Shown one piece after another: positions 34,109 to 43,671 of a stretch of DNA of 64,000 nucleotides (position 1 is its first letter; each line of letters starts with the position of its first letter). The stretch lies in the NCBI GenBank assembly GCA_022690815.1, contig JALCZJ010000006.1:1-64000 (forward strand), written 5' to 3'. The stretch is from Ferrimicrobium sp. (GTDB lineage Bacteria > Actinomycetota > Acidimicrobiia > Acidimicrobiales > Acidimicrobiaceae). The position numbers and the translations under genes are program-made. Below the pieces are notes generated by a model. The model was given only the letters and a program-made list of their open reading frames with translations. It did no database searches and was not told where the DNA came from.

Positions 34109-34428
34109 GTTCGGCTCGCCATCGGCGGGTCGTGGTGCGCATGTGTGTTGGCTGTCGCATGCGTCGAGAGACGTCCGCGATGATTCGAGTCGCGCGACGG
34201 GGATGCGATGTCGTCGTCGGTGAGCCAACCGGGCGAGGTGCCTGGATCTGTTTGGACTCACCACGCTGCGTCGAAGAGGCGTTACGTGGTGGGCGTTTGT
34301 CGAAGGCATTGAGGATGCCCATCTCCCCGGCTAGACTGGCTGGGTTGAAGGACTCCTTGCGCCTCCAAGGGCAGGCGCGATATGGGAAGCAAAAGGACTC
34401 AGACGACGTGGGTGTCGGGTCGATATAG
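34105..34428 (+). CDS. ylxR: YlxR family protein (DUF448)
   Basis: A 107-residue basic protein with the YlxR signature 'VRMCVGCRMRRETSAMIRV' and 'GRGAWICLDSPRCVEEALR'. YlxR proteins are small RNA-binding or nucleoid-type factors always found between nusA and infB. Start GTG overlaps the nusA stop. The last ~15 residues run past the usual end of the family and into the infB leader. Confidence 0.9.
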   Translation: MSSARHRRVVVRMCVGCRMRRETSAMIRVARRGCDVVVGEPTGRGAWICLDSPRCVEEALRGGRLSKALRMPISPARLAGLKDSLRLQGQARYGKQKDSDDVGVGSI

Positions 34429-34447
34429 TGGAGGTCAGGTTTCGTCG

Positions 34448-37282
34448 TTGGCTAAGAAGTTACGAGTTTATGAGATTGCGAAGGAGTTAAACCTCTCCAA
34501 CAAGGAGGCACTCGATCTGTGCCTTGCGCTGGGCATTGACGTCAAGTCTCACTCCTCGAGCATCGAGGAGGCGCACGCCGACCGTGTGCGCAGACGGGCA
34601 CAGCGTGAGGGGATTGGTATCTACGGAGCTGGTAGCGGTGATGCCGCTGCCGAGACGCATGAGGTCGTTGCCGCTCCTGAACCTGCACCCAAGGCAACTC
34701 CCAACCGTCCGACCGCGACTGTCAAGACTGATGCCGGTTCTGACCCCGCTATCGCTGCCACGGTTGAGAGCGCTTCGGTCGAGCCCACAACTTTGTCGCA
34801 ACGCGATGTGGACGCGGAACCGACTCGCAAACACGAGGTGGCCGCGAAACACGAGACGGCCCCCAAACACGAAGAGGAGACCAAACGAGATTTGGCTGCC
34901 GTCATCGCCGAGGAGTCGGCAAAGCGTGAAGAGGCGGAGCGCGCTGCGATCGCTAACGCCGGAAAAGTAGCGCGTGAGAGTGCGGAGCAAGTGGCTCCCG
35001 CTCGTGCTAAGTCGGCCCCAGTGTCGCCGTCGGGCCAGCCCATACCTCCTCCCCCTTCGCGTAAGCCACAGCCGTTGACGTCGTTTTCAGGTCGCCCAAT
35101 TCCCCCGCCACCGCGGCCATCGGCGACGCCGGACCCACGTGGTCGTCGTCCTGCTCGTCCTTTAAGAGAGGGTCAACGACCAGGAGCCCCAAGGCCAGGG
35201 CGACCGGATGATCGACCGCCTCGTCCACCAACACCCGGGGATCGTCCACCCAGAAGCGATCAGGTTGGTGCCCGACCTGGTGTCGGTGCTGGACCATCGT
35301 CTGGTGGGTTCCGTGGTGGTCCTCCGGCTCGCGGTGGAGCGCGAGGCGCTCCAACCCGTGGCCCCGGTGGGCCAATGCCCGGACCTCGTGGTCGAGGCCG
35401 AGGCGGACCAAAGTCGAAGAAGCGGGTGTCGCGTAAAGAGTACGAGGAGCTCGAGCCGACGACGGTATCGAGTTACGTTCCTTCGAATGCCCCAGTACCC
35501 GATCATGAGGTCATCATCGAACGAGGATCGACCGCCCAGGAGGTTGGGCCAAAGCTCAATCGGTCTGCTGGCGACCTCATTCGGTTCCTGCTGCTCCAGG
35601 GCGAGATGGTGACGGCGACGCAGTCGTTGTCCGATGAGATGATCGAGTTATACGCCGCTGAGCTTGGAGCCGAGATCCGTCTTGTCGATGCCGGCCAGGA
35701 ACAGGAGGCGATGCTTGCCGCAAGGTACCTTGATGTCGATGACACCGAGGACGAAGATGCGGTCGCTCCACGGCCGCCGGTGGTGACCGTGATGGGACAC
35801 GTCGACCATGGCAAGACCTTGCTGCTCGACCGTATCCGCAATGCTAACGTTGTCGCTGGGGAGGCCGGGGGTATTACCCAGCACATCGGTGCCTACCAGG
35901 TCGAGTTGCCAGGGGGTAGTGTCACCTTCATCGACACCCCGGGCCACGAAGCGTTTACCGCGATGCGTGCTAGGGGTGCCGGAGTCACCGACATCGTGAT
36001 TCTGGTGGTCGCCGCTGACGATGGCGTGATGCCTCAAACCATTGAGGCCATCGATCATGCTAGGGCGGCCAATGTGCCGATCATCGTGGCGCTCAACAAG
36101 ATCGATCGCGCAGATGCTGATCCGAACCGTGTTCTCCAACAGCTCTCCGAGTACAACCTCGTCCCCGAGAAGTGGGGTGGCGATACCATCGTGGTGGAGA
36201 TCTCCGCGCTGCAGAGTCTCGGCATCGACGATCTCCTAGAACAGGTGCTCGTGTTGGCTGAGGTGCTTGAGCTGAAGGCCAACCCAACGGGGCATGCCAA
36301 AGGCACGGTCCTTGAGGGCCACCTCGACGTTGGCCGAGGTCCGGTCGCGACCATCCTAGTGCAGTCGGGGACGCTTCGCATCGGCGATTCGATGGTGGCC
36401 GGACAGGCATGGGGCAAGGCCAAGGCCTTGGTGGACGATCGTGGGGCTAAGGTCGATGTTGCCGGACCATCGGTGCCGGTGCAGGTTTTGGGCTTCTCGG
36501 AGGTACCGAGCGCCGGCGATCTGTTCCGCGTGACCAATGAGATTGCGAGCGCTCGCGAAGTCGCTGAGTCGCGTGAGCAGCGCTTGCGACTTGCGGCGAA
36601 TGCCAATCGTGCTATCGGTAGCTCTGGGCTCAAGCTCGAAGATCTCTTCGAGCAGATCCAAAAGGGTGATGTGCCGATGCTCAACATCATCTTGAAGGCT
36701 GACGTCCAGGGTAGCCTTGAGGCCTTGGCTGATGCGCTTGCGAAGTTGGGGCGCGACGAGGTCGGCCTCGCTATCATCCACAAAGCCGTTGGTGGCGTCA
36801 CCGAGAACGATGTCGCGTTGGCAGCTGCGTCAGATGCGTTGATCATCGGGTTCAACGTCCGGCCCGACCGTCGGGCACGTGAAGCTGCCGAGGCCGCCCA
36901 TGTCGAGGTTCGAACCTATGAGATCATCTATAAGGTGATCGAGGATATCGAGGCTGCCGTCATCGGCATGCTCAAGCCCGAGTTCGAAGAGGTCGTGACC
37001 GGAGAGGCTGAGGTCCGTGAGGTCTTCAGGATTCCGCGCGTGGGTGCGATCGCTGGGTGTTACGTGCGCTCGGGTGTCCTCACCCGCGGGTCGCACGTGC
37101 GCTTCTTGCGCGATGGCGTGATCCTCTGGAAGGGCACCGTCGCATCGCTAAGAAGGTTCAAAGACGATGTACGTGAGGTGAGTGCTGGATTCGAGTGCGG
37201 TGTTGGCCTCTCGGACTTTCAGGATCTCCACGCTGGCGACCTGATCGAGACCTTCGAGTTGCGCGAGCTCGCGAGGGAGTAG
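34448..37282 (+). CDS. infB: Translation initiation factor IF-2
   Basis: A 944-residue GTPase that brings fMet-tRNA to the 30S subunit. The N-terminus is the IF2-N helix-bundle ('[21 protein letters not shown]'). Residues about 65-320 are low-complexity: Ala/Glu-rich, with three KHE repeats near residue 120-140, then Pro/Gly/Arg-rich. The G domain starts with GHVDHGKT at 450-457, followed by '[17 protein letters not shown]' and NKIDRAD; domains II-IV follow to the end. Start is TTG 34448 with GGAGGTCAGG 8 nt upstream; an upstream in-frame ATG at 34382 lies in ylxR. Length is normal for actinomycetes. Confidence 0.95.
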   Translation: MAKKLRVYEIAKELNLSNKEALDLCLALGIDVKSHSSSIEEAHADRVRRRAQREGIGIYGAGSGDAAAETHEVVAAPEPAPKATPNRPTATVKTDAGSDPAIAATVESASVEPTTLSQRDVDAEPTRKHEVAAKHETAPKHEEETKRDLAAVIAEESAKREEAERAAIANAGKVARESAEQVAPARAKSAPVSPSGQPIPPPPSRKPQPLTSFSGRPIPPPPRPSATPDPRGRRPARPLREGQRPGAPRPGRPDDRPPRPPTPGDRPPRSDQVGARPGVGAGPSSGGFRGGPPARGGARGAPTRGPGGPMPGPRGRGRGGPKSKKRVSRKEYEELEPTTVSSYVPSNAPVPDHEVIIERGSTAQEVGPKLNRSAGDLIRFLLLQGEMVTATQSLSDEMIELYAAELGAEIRLVDAGQEQEAMLAARYLDVDDTEDEDAVAPRPPVVTVMGHVDHGKTLLLDRIRNANVVAGEAGGITQHIGAYQVELPGGSVTFIDTPGHEAFTAMRARGAGVTDIVILVVAADDGVMPQTIEAIDHARAANVPIIVALNKIDRADADPNRVLQQLSEYNLVPEKWGGDTIVVEISALQSLGIDDLLEQVLVLAEVLELKANPTGHAKGTVLEGHLDVGRGPVATILVQSGTLRIGDSMVAGQAWGKAKALVDDRGAKVDVAGPSVPVQVLGFSEVPSAGDLFRVTNEIASAREVAESREQRLRLAANANRAIGSSGLKLEDLFEQIQKGDVPMLNIILKADVQGSLEALADALAKLGRDEVGLAIIHKAVGGVTENDVALAAASDALIIGFNVRPDRRAREAAEAAHVEVRTYEIIYKVIEDIEAAVIGMLKPEFEEVVTGEAEVREVFRIPRVGAIAGCYVRSGVLTRGSHVRFLRDGVILWKGTVASLRRFKDDVREVSAGFECGVGLSDFQDLHAGDLIETFELRELARE

Positions 37283-37289
37283 GGCGACG

Positions 37290-37646
37290 ATGGCTGCGAG
37301 GGGTTCGCACGGCTACGAACGGGTTGATCGGGTCTCTCGGCTCCTACACGAGGTGATCGCCTGGGAGCTTGAGCGTATCGGCGATATCGATGACCGAGCG
37401 GCGCTCTTGACCATCACCGACGTGCGTGTGCGTCCAGATCTCCGCTCGGCGGTGGTGTTCTTTGCCTCACTTAGTGAAGACGCACGGATCGCCCTTGATG
37501 AACATCGTATCGAACTGCAAGGGGCCATCGGTCGCCAGGTTCGCATGAAGCGCACCCCGCAGCTCCAGTTCGTGGTCGACGACGTCCTTGCTGCTTCGGA
37601 GGAGATCGAGGCGGTCCTCCGGCGCCACGATCAACAGCTTGACTAG
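37290..37646 (+). CDS. rbfA: Ribosome-binding factor A
   Basis: A 118-residue KH-fold factor for 16S rRNA 5' processing and cold adaptation. Motifs: 'YERVDRVSRLLHEVIAWELER', 'LLTITDVRVRPDLRSAVVFF' and 'RTPQLQFVVDDV'. ATG 37290, 7 nt after infB. Its end overlaps the truB start (TTG 37639). Confidence 0.94.
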   Translation: MAARGSHGYERVDRVSRLLHEVIAWELERIGDIDDRAALLTITDVRVRPDLRSAVVFFASLSEDARIALDEHRIELQGAIGRQVRMKRTPQLQFVVDDVLAASEEIEAVLRRHDQQLD

Positions 37647-38556
37647 GAAGTCGTTCGAGCCGGGGGGGCTGTATGCACTCGATAAGCCGTCTGGCATTAC
37701 CTCACAAGCAGCACTTACGGTGGCCAAGCGCACGCTTGGGGTTCGCAAAGCCGGCCATAGCGGAACCTTAGATCCACTGGCCTCAGGGCTTCTCGTCGTC
37801 GGGGTTGGCGCCTGGTCAAGGCTCCTTGCTTTTGTACTTGGGGCCGAAAAGACCTATTACGGGGTTATTCGCTGTGGACTGCGCACCGATACCCTCGACA
37901 TCACCGGTGCCATTCAAAGCTTTCAACCGGTGCCATCGGCCATCGATGTGCACGCGGTCGAAGGTTGTCTCGAACCGTTGCGTGGCACCATCACCCAGCT
38001 CCCGCCCGTTTTTAGTGCGTTGAAGGTGCAGGGTAAAAGAGCCTACGAGCTCGCCCGAGCAGGCGAAGCGGTGACACTTGCAACGCGCCAGGTGACCATC
38101 GGTGCCCTTGATGTGCTCAGCCTGCGACGATCGGGCCCATTTCTCGATGTCGAGGTGCGCATTGAGTGCTCCTCGGGGACCTACATTCGGTCCTTGGCAC
38201 GTGATTTTGGAGAGGCGCTCGGTACCGGCGCGACGCTGGCCTCACTCCGTCGCGAGGCAATCGGCCAAGTGACGCTTGCCTATGCTAGCGATCCGACGGT
38301 GATCGATCGCGAGGATCGGTTGGCGCTCTCGCTCGTTTTTCCTGACGTCGCTCACTACGAGGTCGATGGCGAGGTCCTTGGCGCGGCGCGCAATGGACAT
38401 GCGCTCGAATGCCCCGCCGAGCTTGGGTCACACGAACGGGTTTTCGTCTTAGCTACTGGAGATGAACCTGAATTCCGGCGGCTCGTGGGAATCTATCGTG
38501 TCGTGGCCGATAAGCTAGTGCCGTCACGAGTTGTGCCGACGGAAGGGACGACATGA
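37639..38556 (+). CDS. truB: tRNA pseudouridine(55) synthase TruB
   Basis: A 305-residue enzyme that makes pseudouridine 55 in the T loop of tRNAs. 'LYALDKPSGITSQ', the catalytic Asp in 'AGHSGTLDPLASGLLVVGVG', 'KTYYGVIRCGLRTDTLDITG', 'PVFSALKVQGKRAYELARAG' and 'SSGTYIRSLARDFG' are all present. Start TTG 37639 lies within the last codons of rbfA. The stop overlaps the ribF ATG. Complete, including a short C-terminal domain. Confidence 0.93.
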   Translation: MTRKSFEPGGLYALDKPSGITSQAALTVAKRTLGVRKAGHSGTLDPLASGLLVVGVGAWSRLLAFVLGAEKTYYGVIRCGLRTDTLDITGAIQSFQPVPSAIDVHAVEGCLEPLRGTITQLPPVFSALKVQGKRAYELARAGEAVTLATRQVTIGALDVLSLRRSGPFLDVEVRIECSSGTYIRSLARDFGEALGTGATLASLRREAIGQVTLAYASDPTVIDREDRLALSLVFPDVAHYEVDGEVLGAARNGHALECPAELGSHERVFVLATGDEPEFRRLVGIYRVVADKLVPSRVVPTEGTT

Positions 38557-39524
38557 TCGAGGTAGTGAGTTCAACGTCGCCTGCCTACTCACTCGCTGGT
38601 TCCGTGGTCACCATCGGTTCTTTTGATGGTTTTCACCGTGGCCACCTGCAGCTGATTCAACGGGCGGGCGAAGCGGCTCGTGAACGCGGGCTGCCTCTCG
38701 TCGTTGTCACCTTTGATCGCCATCCCTTGCAGGTGTTGGCTCCCGAGCGTGCGCCTCGCCTGTTGATGGGGCCGATCGCTCGACGTCAGCTGTTGGAGTC
38801 CTTGGGCGTCGACGTGCTGTATCTCCTGCATTTCGATCGCGAGCGCGCTGCCCAAAGTCCAACCGACTTTGTTGAGCAAGTTTTAGTAGTGACCCTTGGG
38901 GCTCAAGTGGTCTTCGTTGGTGAGAACTTTACCTATGGAGCCAAGGGTGCTGGCACGGTTGAGACGTTGGGTCATCATGGTCGCCAGCGTGGATTCTTGG
39001 TCCACGTACAGCCGTTGATCACGGTAGGGGAGGTCGAGGTGACGATGTCGCTTCAGGCGAGCACCCCCATCTCTGCCACGTTGATTCGCACCTTGGTTCG
39101 GGAGGGGCGCATCGAAGAGGCCAACACGCTGCTTGGTCATCCGTTCGGCCTGGAGGGGACCGTGGTGACGGGCGATCAACGGGGACGCACACTCGGTTTT
39201 CCAACCGCCAATGTGTCGGTGCAAGAGGACTATGTCAAGCCACCAGACGCGGTGTATGCCGGCATGGCCATGCTCGACGGACGTCGCTACCCCCTGGCCA
39301 TCTCGTTGGGTACGCGGCCGATGTATTACCCCGAAGGAGGGGTCCGCCTGCTCGAGGTCTTCGTGATCGGCTACGACGGGGATCTCTACCAGCAACGTAT
39401 GGTGGTCTACTTCCTCGCACGCCTTCGTGAGCAGCAGGTCTTTGATTCGGAAGCGATGTTTCGCCAACAGATGGAGCTCGATGTTGACCAGGCGAGAAGA
39501 CTCGGCGAGCGTTGGCCGTCTTAG
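38553..39524 (+). CDS. ribF: Bifunctional riboflavin kinase/FAD synthetase
   Basis: A 323-residue enzyme. The N-terminal FMN adenylyltransferase half has the nucleotidyltransferase motif 'TIGSFDGFHRGHLQLIQRA' and 'VTFDRHPLQVL'; the C-terminal flavokinase half begins 'LEGTVVTGDQRGRTLGFPTA' and continues 'YPLAISLGTRPMYYPEGGVR'. It converts riboflavin to FMN and FAD. ATG overlaps the truB stop as ATGA. Last gene of the rimP operon; rpsO follows from its own promoter. Confidence 0.95.
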   Translation: MIEVVSSTSPAYSLAGSVVTIGSFDGFHRGHLQLIQRAGEAARERGLPLVVVTFDRHPLQVLAPERAPRLLMGPIARRQLLESLGVDVLYLLHFDRERAAQSPTDFVEQVLVVTLGAQVVFVGENFTYGAKGAGTVETLGHHGRQRGFLVHVQPLITVGEVEVTMSLQASTPISATLIRTLVREGRIEEANTLLGHPFGLEGTVVTGDQRGRTLGFPTANVSVQEDYVKPPDAVYAGMAMLDGRRYPLAISLGTRPMYYPEGGVRLLEVFVIGYDGDLYQQRMVVYFLARLREQQVFDSEAMFRQQMELDVDQARRLGERWPS

Positions 39525-39538
39525 CTTCGACCAGCCGC

Positions 39539-39589
39539 TATGATGGTCGCCGTACTCGTAAGTGAAACGTCAATCTGGTGGGTCCAGAT
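39539..39589 (+). promoter_or_regulatory. rpsO promoter and leader hairpin
   Basis: TATGAT (39539-39544) is a good -10 box. About 30 nt later ATCTGG-TGGGT-CCAGAT (39573-39589) forms a perfect 6-bp hairpin upstream of the rpsO ribosome site AGAGGA. S15 autoregulates through its leader in several bacteria; this hairpin is a candidate but unproven. Confidence 0.45.
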
Positions 39590-39610
39590 CTAGAAGAGGA
39601 ATGACTATTT

Positions 39611-39868
39611 ATGTCGACGAAGCAAGAGGTCATTGCGAGCTATCAGACCCGTGAGGGCGATACCGGTTCCCCAGAGGTTCAGGTCGCCATACTCACCGAT
39701 CGGATAGCGCAGCTTACCGAGCACCTGAAGGTGCACAAGGGCGACCACCACTCCCGTCGTGGTTTGATGATGATGATTGGTCGGCGCCGGCGGCTTCTTG
39801 ACTACCTGCGCAACCAAGACGTTGAGCGCTACCGTACGTTAATTGCCCGTCTTGGTTTGCGACGCTAG
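39611..39868 (+). CDS. rpsO: Small ribosomal subunit protein S15
   Basis: An 85-residue S15, missing nothing compared with the usual 88-89. '[19 protein letters not shown]', '[20 protein letters not shown]' and 'RRLLDYL' are diagnostic. AGAGGA precedes the ATG. Followed by pnp, the order found in most bacteria. Confidence 0.97.
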   Translation: MSTKQEVIASYQTREGDTGSPEVQVAILTDRIAQLTEHLKVHKGDHHSRRGLMMMIGRRRRLLDYLRNQDVERYRTLIARLGLRR

Positions 39869-39911
39869 TCGCGTTTGCTCACAGAACCAGCAATCGTAAA
39901 TAAGGAGTAAT

Positions 39912-42218
39912 ATGTCGGCAATAAGTGTCGAACGTCAGTTCACGGGTATGGATACCCTTATTCGTTTTGAGACAGGACTTCTCGCCCCCCAGGCGCATGG
40001 AGCCGTCGTTGCACGTCTCGGTGAAACCATGGTTCTCGCCACGGCAACAACCAGCAAGGCACCCAAGGACGGCATCGATTTTTTCCCGCTGACCGTCGAT
40101 GTCGAGGAGCGCATGTATGCCGCGGGTAAGATCCCGGGCTCGTTCTTCCGTCGCGAGGGTCGCGCGAGTGACCAGGCTATTTTGACCTGTCGGTTGATCG
40201 ATCGGCCACTTCGCCCGTGCTTCCCGGATGGCTTTCGTAACGACGTTCATGTGGTCGTGACGATCCTCGGAGCTGATTTGGTCAATCCCCACGATGTGCT
40301 CTCGATCAATGCTGCGTCAGCAGCGTTGATGATGTCAGGCATCCCCTTCGGGGGTCCAGTCGGTGCCGTCCGGATCGCCCTCGGGGCCGATGGTCGGTGG
40401 ATTCCATTCCCGACCTATCAGGAGGGCGATGAGAGCTCGTTTGAGCTCGTAGTCGCTGGCCGGATGACGAGCGATGGCTCGGATGTGGCGGTGATGATGG
40501 TGGAAGCTGGCGGTACTGAGGCAACCTGGAAGACCTACGAGGCCAAGGGCGCGGTCCCGACCGAAGAGGTTGTGGCTGCTGGACTCGTTGAGGCCAAGCG
40601 TTGGATCGCGGAGTCGATCGCCCTCCAGCAAGAGCTCATTGCTCAGGCGACGCCGCGTGAGCCGATGGTCTGGTCACCGGTGCGTGACTATAGCGATGAG
40701 ATCGCCGAGGCGGTCAATCTGAGTGCTCGGGCCAAGCTGGTCGTAGCCAACGCGATTGCCGACAAGACCGAGCGCGCGAGCGCCATCGAGGCCGTCAACA
40801 GCGAGGTCCAAGAGGAGCTAGCTCCACGGTTTGAGGATCAGGCTGGCGCTATTAAGGCGGCACTTCGCTCGCTGCTTAAGCAGGTGGTTCGTGAGCGCAT
40901 CGTCAATGACGGGGTTCGAATCGATGGTCGTGATACCGTGACCATTCGACCGCTCTCGGCCGCGGTTGGGCTGATCCCAACCGCCCATGGCTCCGGGCTC
41001 TTCCAACGAGGAGAGACCCAGGTGCTCAACATTTGCACGTTAGGCATGCCGCGGATGAACCAGCAGCTCGATACCCTTGGGGTCGATGAGTTCAAGCGCT
41101 ACATGCACCATTACAACATGCCACCATTTGCCTCGGGTGAGCCTGGCTTTATGCGTGGCCCCAAGCGTCGTGAGATTGGCCACGGACTCCTGGCAGAACG
41201 GGCCCTGTTGCCGGTTGTCCCGAGCGAAGAGGAGTTCAGTTACGCACTGCGTCTGGTCTCTGAGGTCTTGAGCTCGAACGGCTCGACCTCGATGGCTTCG
41301 GTTTGTGGCTCGACACTCTCGCTGATGGATGCGGGTGTGCCGATCAAGGCCCCCGTCGGTGGTATTGCGATGGGTCTCATCTACGAGGGTGGGAAGTACA
41401 TCACCTTGACCGACATTCTGGGAGCCGAGGACGCCTTTGGCGACATGGACTTTAAGGTGGCGGGAACGCGTGATTTTGTCACCGCGCTCCAGCTTGATAC
41501 CAAGATCGACGGTATTCCGGCCGAGGTTTTGGCCGCGGCGCTCAAGCAGGCGCACACGGCCCGTATGCAGATTATCGATGTGATCGAGCAGACGCTTTCG
41601 GCTCCCCGAGCCGAGGTTGCTGCCACAGCACCACGCATCGTCACCATGCACATCCCGATGGACAAGATCGGCGAGATCATTGGACCCAAGGGCAAGAACA
41701 TCAATGCGATGCAGCTTGAAACCGGGTGTGACATCTCGGTCGACGATGATGGAATTGTCGGCAGGGTAGTCATCGGTTCTCGGGACGGAGCCATGGTCAA
41801 GGAGGTTCAGCGTCGCATCGAGTTGATCCTGAACCCACCTGAGGCCACGCTCGGCGCCGTCTACGAGGGGAAGGTTGTCGGCATCACCAAGTTTGGTGCT
41901 TTTGTCAACATCCTCCCAGGCCGGGACGGACTGGTACACATCTCCAAGCTTGGACGTGGTAGGCGTGTCGATCGCGTTGAGGATGTGTTGGAGCTCAATC
42001 AGGAGGTCCGCGTGAGGGTTGACGAGATTGATCCCTCCGGCAAACTCGCACTCTCGCTTGTTGACGACGAGGCTGCGGCTCCGAATACTAGCGCTCCTGA
42101 GCCACGGGCTGACCGTAAGCCATCGCCTGCGCCGGCGGCGCCTCCAGTGGGTAACCGCGTCTCCTTTGAGGACACCTTTGAGTCTGAGCTTGCTCGTGAG
42201 ATCGGTGATCTGGGTTAG
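39912..42218 (+). CDS. pnp: Polyribonucleotide nucleotidyltransferase (PNPase)
   Basis: A 768-residue phosphorolytic 3'-5' exoribonuclease. Two RNase PH domains ('FLVTVDVEERMYAAGKIPGS'-like block near residue 57-76 and 'GRDTVTIRPLSAAVGLIPTAHG' near 337), a helical linker, then KH ('MDKIGEIIGPKGKNINAMQ') and S1 ('EGKVVGITKFGAFVNILPGR') domains. Catalytic Asp residues lie in 'ILGAEDAFGDMDFKVAG'. AAGGAGTAAT precedes the ATG. The C-terminus adds ~40 Pro/Ala-rich residues. Probably cotranscribed with rpsO. Confidence 0.97.
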   Translation: MSAISVERQFTGMDTLIRFETGLLAPQAHGAVVARLGETMVLATATTSKAPKDGIDFFPLTVDVEERMYAAGKIPGSFFRREGRASDQAILTCRLIDRPLRPCFPDGFRNDVHVVVTILGADLVNPHDVLSINAASAALMMSGIPFGGPVGAVRIALGADGRWIPFPTYQEGDESSFELVVAGRMTSDGSDVAVMMVEAGGTEATWKTYEAKGAVPTEEVVAAGLVEAKRWIAESIALQQELIAQATPREPMVWSPVRDYSDEIAEAVNLSARAKLVVANAIADKTERASAIEAVNSEVQEELAPRFEDQAGAIKAALRSLLKQVVRERIVNDGVRIDGRDTVTIRPLSAAVGLIPTAHGSGLFQRGETQVLNICTLGMPRMNQQLDTLGVDEFKRYMHHYNMPPFASGEPGFMRGPKRREIGHGLLAERALLPVVPSEEEFSYALRLVSEVLSSNGSTSMASVCGSTLSLMDAGVPIKAPVGGIAMGLIYEGGKYITLTDILGAEDAFGDMDFKVAGTRDFVTALQLDTKIDGIPAEVLAAALKQAHTARMQIIDVIEQTLSAPRAEVAATAPRIVTMHIPMDKIGEIIGPKGKNINAMQLETGCDISVDDDGIVGRVVIGSRDGAMVKEVQRRIELILNPPEATLGAVYEGKVVGITKFGAFVNILPGRDGLVHISKLGRGRRVDRVEDVLELNQEVRVRVDEIDPSGKLALSLVDDEAAAPNTSAPEPRADRKPSPAPAAPPVGNRVSFEDTFESELAREIGDLG

Positions 42219-42244
42219 GTGATTCTCCGCTGATTAATAGCTTT

Positions 42245-42272
42245 GGGTGGGACCGTGCCAGCGGATCCACCC
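42245..42272 (+). terminator. Hairpin downstream of pnp
   Basis: GGGTGG (42245-42250) pairs with CCACCC (42267-42272) across a 16-nt loop, 26 nt after the pnp stop. No U-tract; weak. Confidence 0.3.
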
Positions 42273-42770
42273 TTCGTTATTGTTCGACCCTTTACGTTTA
42301 TTGGAGTGCATAGTCGCGAGCGTCGTCTGCCCGAGGGTTAGGGGGATTTCGGTGACGTAGCTGATAGCGGCCATCGCAGTGGTTGTCGCGTGTTGGTTCG
42401 TTGGCTACGAGTTGGCGAACAGGGGTACGATCCGATGTCGAGGCACTTTCGTAACTCGAGGACAACGGACGCGACGCCATCGCGACCGGTGCCAGGGTTC
42501 GCGGCGACATCACGATCGAAGTGAGAAAATCATGTGTTGGACCCATCAAGGCAGTGCTGGGGCAGTTGTCTGTGGGCCGATGTCGACGTCGCTGGTTGCC
42601 GTTGCTTACGTGTTGGGACCAGCAAGTCATCGAGATTGGTCATGACTCGGTCTATGCCAATCGCTACGCATGCACGACTGCGCAACACTAGATGTCGGGC
42701 TTTGGGCAAGCTTTGCCAGCGATCGCAGATGAACAGGGAGTATTGAACGAGGGCGTTACCCCGGACCCGC
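42273..42770. other. Gene-free gap between pnp and dapB
   Basis: About 500 nt without a credible frame on either strand. In many actinomycetes an M16 peptidase lies between pnp and dapB; no trace of one is visible here. A dapB promoter element is at its right end. Confidence 0.4.
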
Positions 42771-42776
42771 TAGCAT
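42771..42776 (+). promoter_or_regulatory. Leaderless -10 element for dapB
   Basis: TAGCAT, 7 nt before the ATG at 42784. The in-frame ATG at 42775 lies inside this element and is therefore unlikely to be the start. Confidence 0.45.
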
Positions 42777-42783
42777 GTCTGAC

Positions 42784-43587
42784 ATGCGAATCGGAGTGCT
42801 TGGGGCAGGCGGTAAGGTCGGCTCGGCGGTGTGTCGGGCGGTCCTCGATGATCCGAGGCTCGAGCTCATTGGGGCCGTTGATCCAAAGCTTGCGGGTATC
42901 GATCTCGGACAGATACTTGGCAAGAGTGCGGTTGGTTTGATCGCCCGTCGAGATGTTGAAGCGCTCATACGTGAGAGTCCGGAAGTGGTGATCGACTTTA
43001 CCGAGGCTCGGGCATCGTATCACAATCTCCTCAAGTTGGCCGAAGCCCATATCCCGGCGGTAGTTGGCACCACCGGATTTAGCGAGGATGAGATCGCCAA
43101 GCTTCGAGTAGCCTTTGACGGTGTTGGTTGTGTGGTAGCGTCTAACTTTTCGATTGGTGCGATCCTGATGATGCGGTGTGCCACGCTGTGTGCTCCGTAT
43201 TTCGACAGCGTCGAGATTGTCGAATCACATCATGATCAAAAGGCTGATGCTCCGTCCGGCACCGCTATCGAGACTGCACGCAGAATTCTTGCGGCCAGAC
43301 GTCAGGTCAGCGCAACGCCGTTCCTTGGGGATCAGACCACCAACGTCAAGCTCGAGGGTGCACGTGGGTCGGTGATCGAAGATGAGGTACGGATCCATTC
43401 GTTGCGCCTGCGTGGAGCTGTTGCGCATCATGAAGTGGTCTTTGGCGCCGTTGGCCAGACGTTGACTATCCGTCATGATTCCCACGATCGAGAGTCATTC
43501 GTGCCAGGTGTCTTGTTGGCGGTGTCCAGGGTGGCCGAGGTCGGCGGTTTGGTGCTTGGTATCGATGGGTTCCTCACTAGCGACTAG
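42784..43587 (+). CDS. dapB: 4-hydroxy-tetrahydrodipicolinate reductase
   Basis: A 267-residue NAD(P)H enzyme of lysine/diaminopimelate synthesis. 'RIGVLGAGGKVGSAVCRAV' is the Rossmann motif; 'PAVVGTTGF', 'ASNFSIGAILMM' and the active-site block 'IVESHHDQKADAPSGTA' follow, with 'HSLRLRGAVAHHEVVFG' near the end. Start chosen from the leaderless -10 position; ATG 42775 would add three residues. Followed by dapA after a hairpin. DapF is part of the fusion at the window end. Confidence 0.95.
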   Translation: MRIGVLGAGGKVGSAVCRAVLDDPRLELIGAVDPKLAGIDLGQILGKSAVGLIARRDVEALIRESPEVVIDFTEARASYHNLLKLAEAHIPAVVGTTGFSEDEIAKLRVAFDGVGCVVASNFSIGAILMMRCATLCAPYFDSVEIVESHHDQKADAPSGTAIETARRILAARRQVSATPFLGDQTTNVKLEGARGSVIEDEVRIHSLRLRGAVAHHEVVFGAVGQTLTIRHDSHDRESFVPGVLLAVSRVAEVGGLVLGIDGFLTSD

Positions 43588-43611
43588 GACACTGAGTACA
43601 GAGCCGTTGAT

Positions 43612-43635
43612 GCGGCCAGAGGTTACATTGGCCGC
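43612..43635 (+). terminator. Hairpin between dapB and dapA
   Basis: GCGGCCA (43612-43618) and TGGCCGC (43629-43635) form a perfect 7-bp stem with a 10-nt loop in the 84-nt gap. No T-run; could be a terminator, attenuator or mRNA-stability element. Confidence 0.4.
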
Positions 43636-43671
43636 AACTATTGCTCATTGAGAGAGGGGAGGTGTCGACCG

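Noticed and set aside
41040-41939. 299-residue minus-strand open frame opposite pnp
   Set aside because: Shadow of PNPase, no family features.
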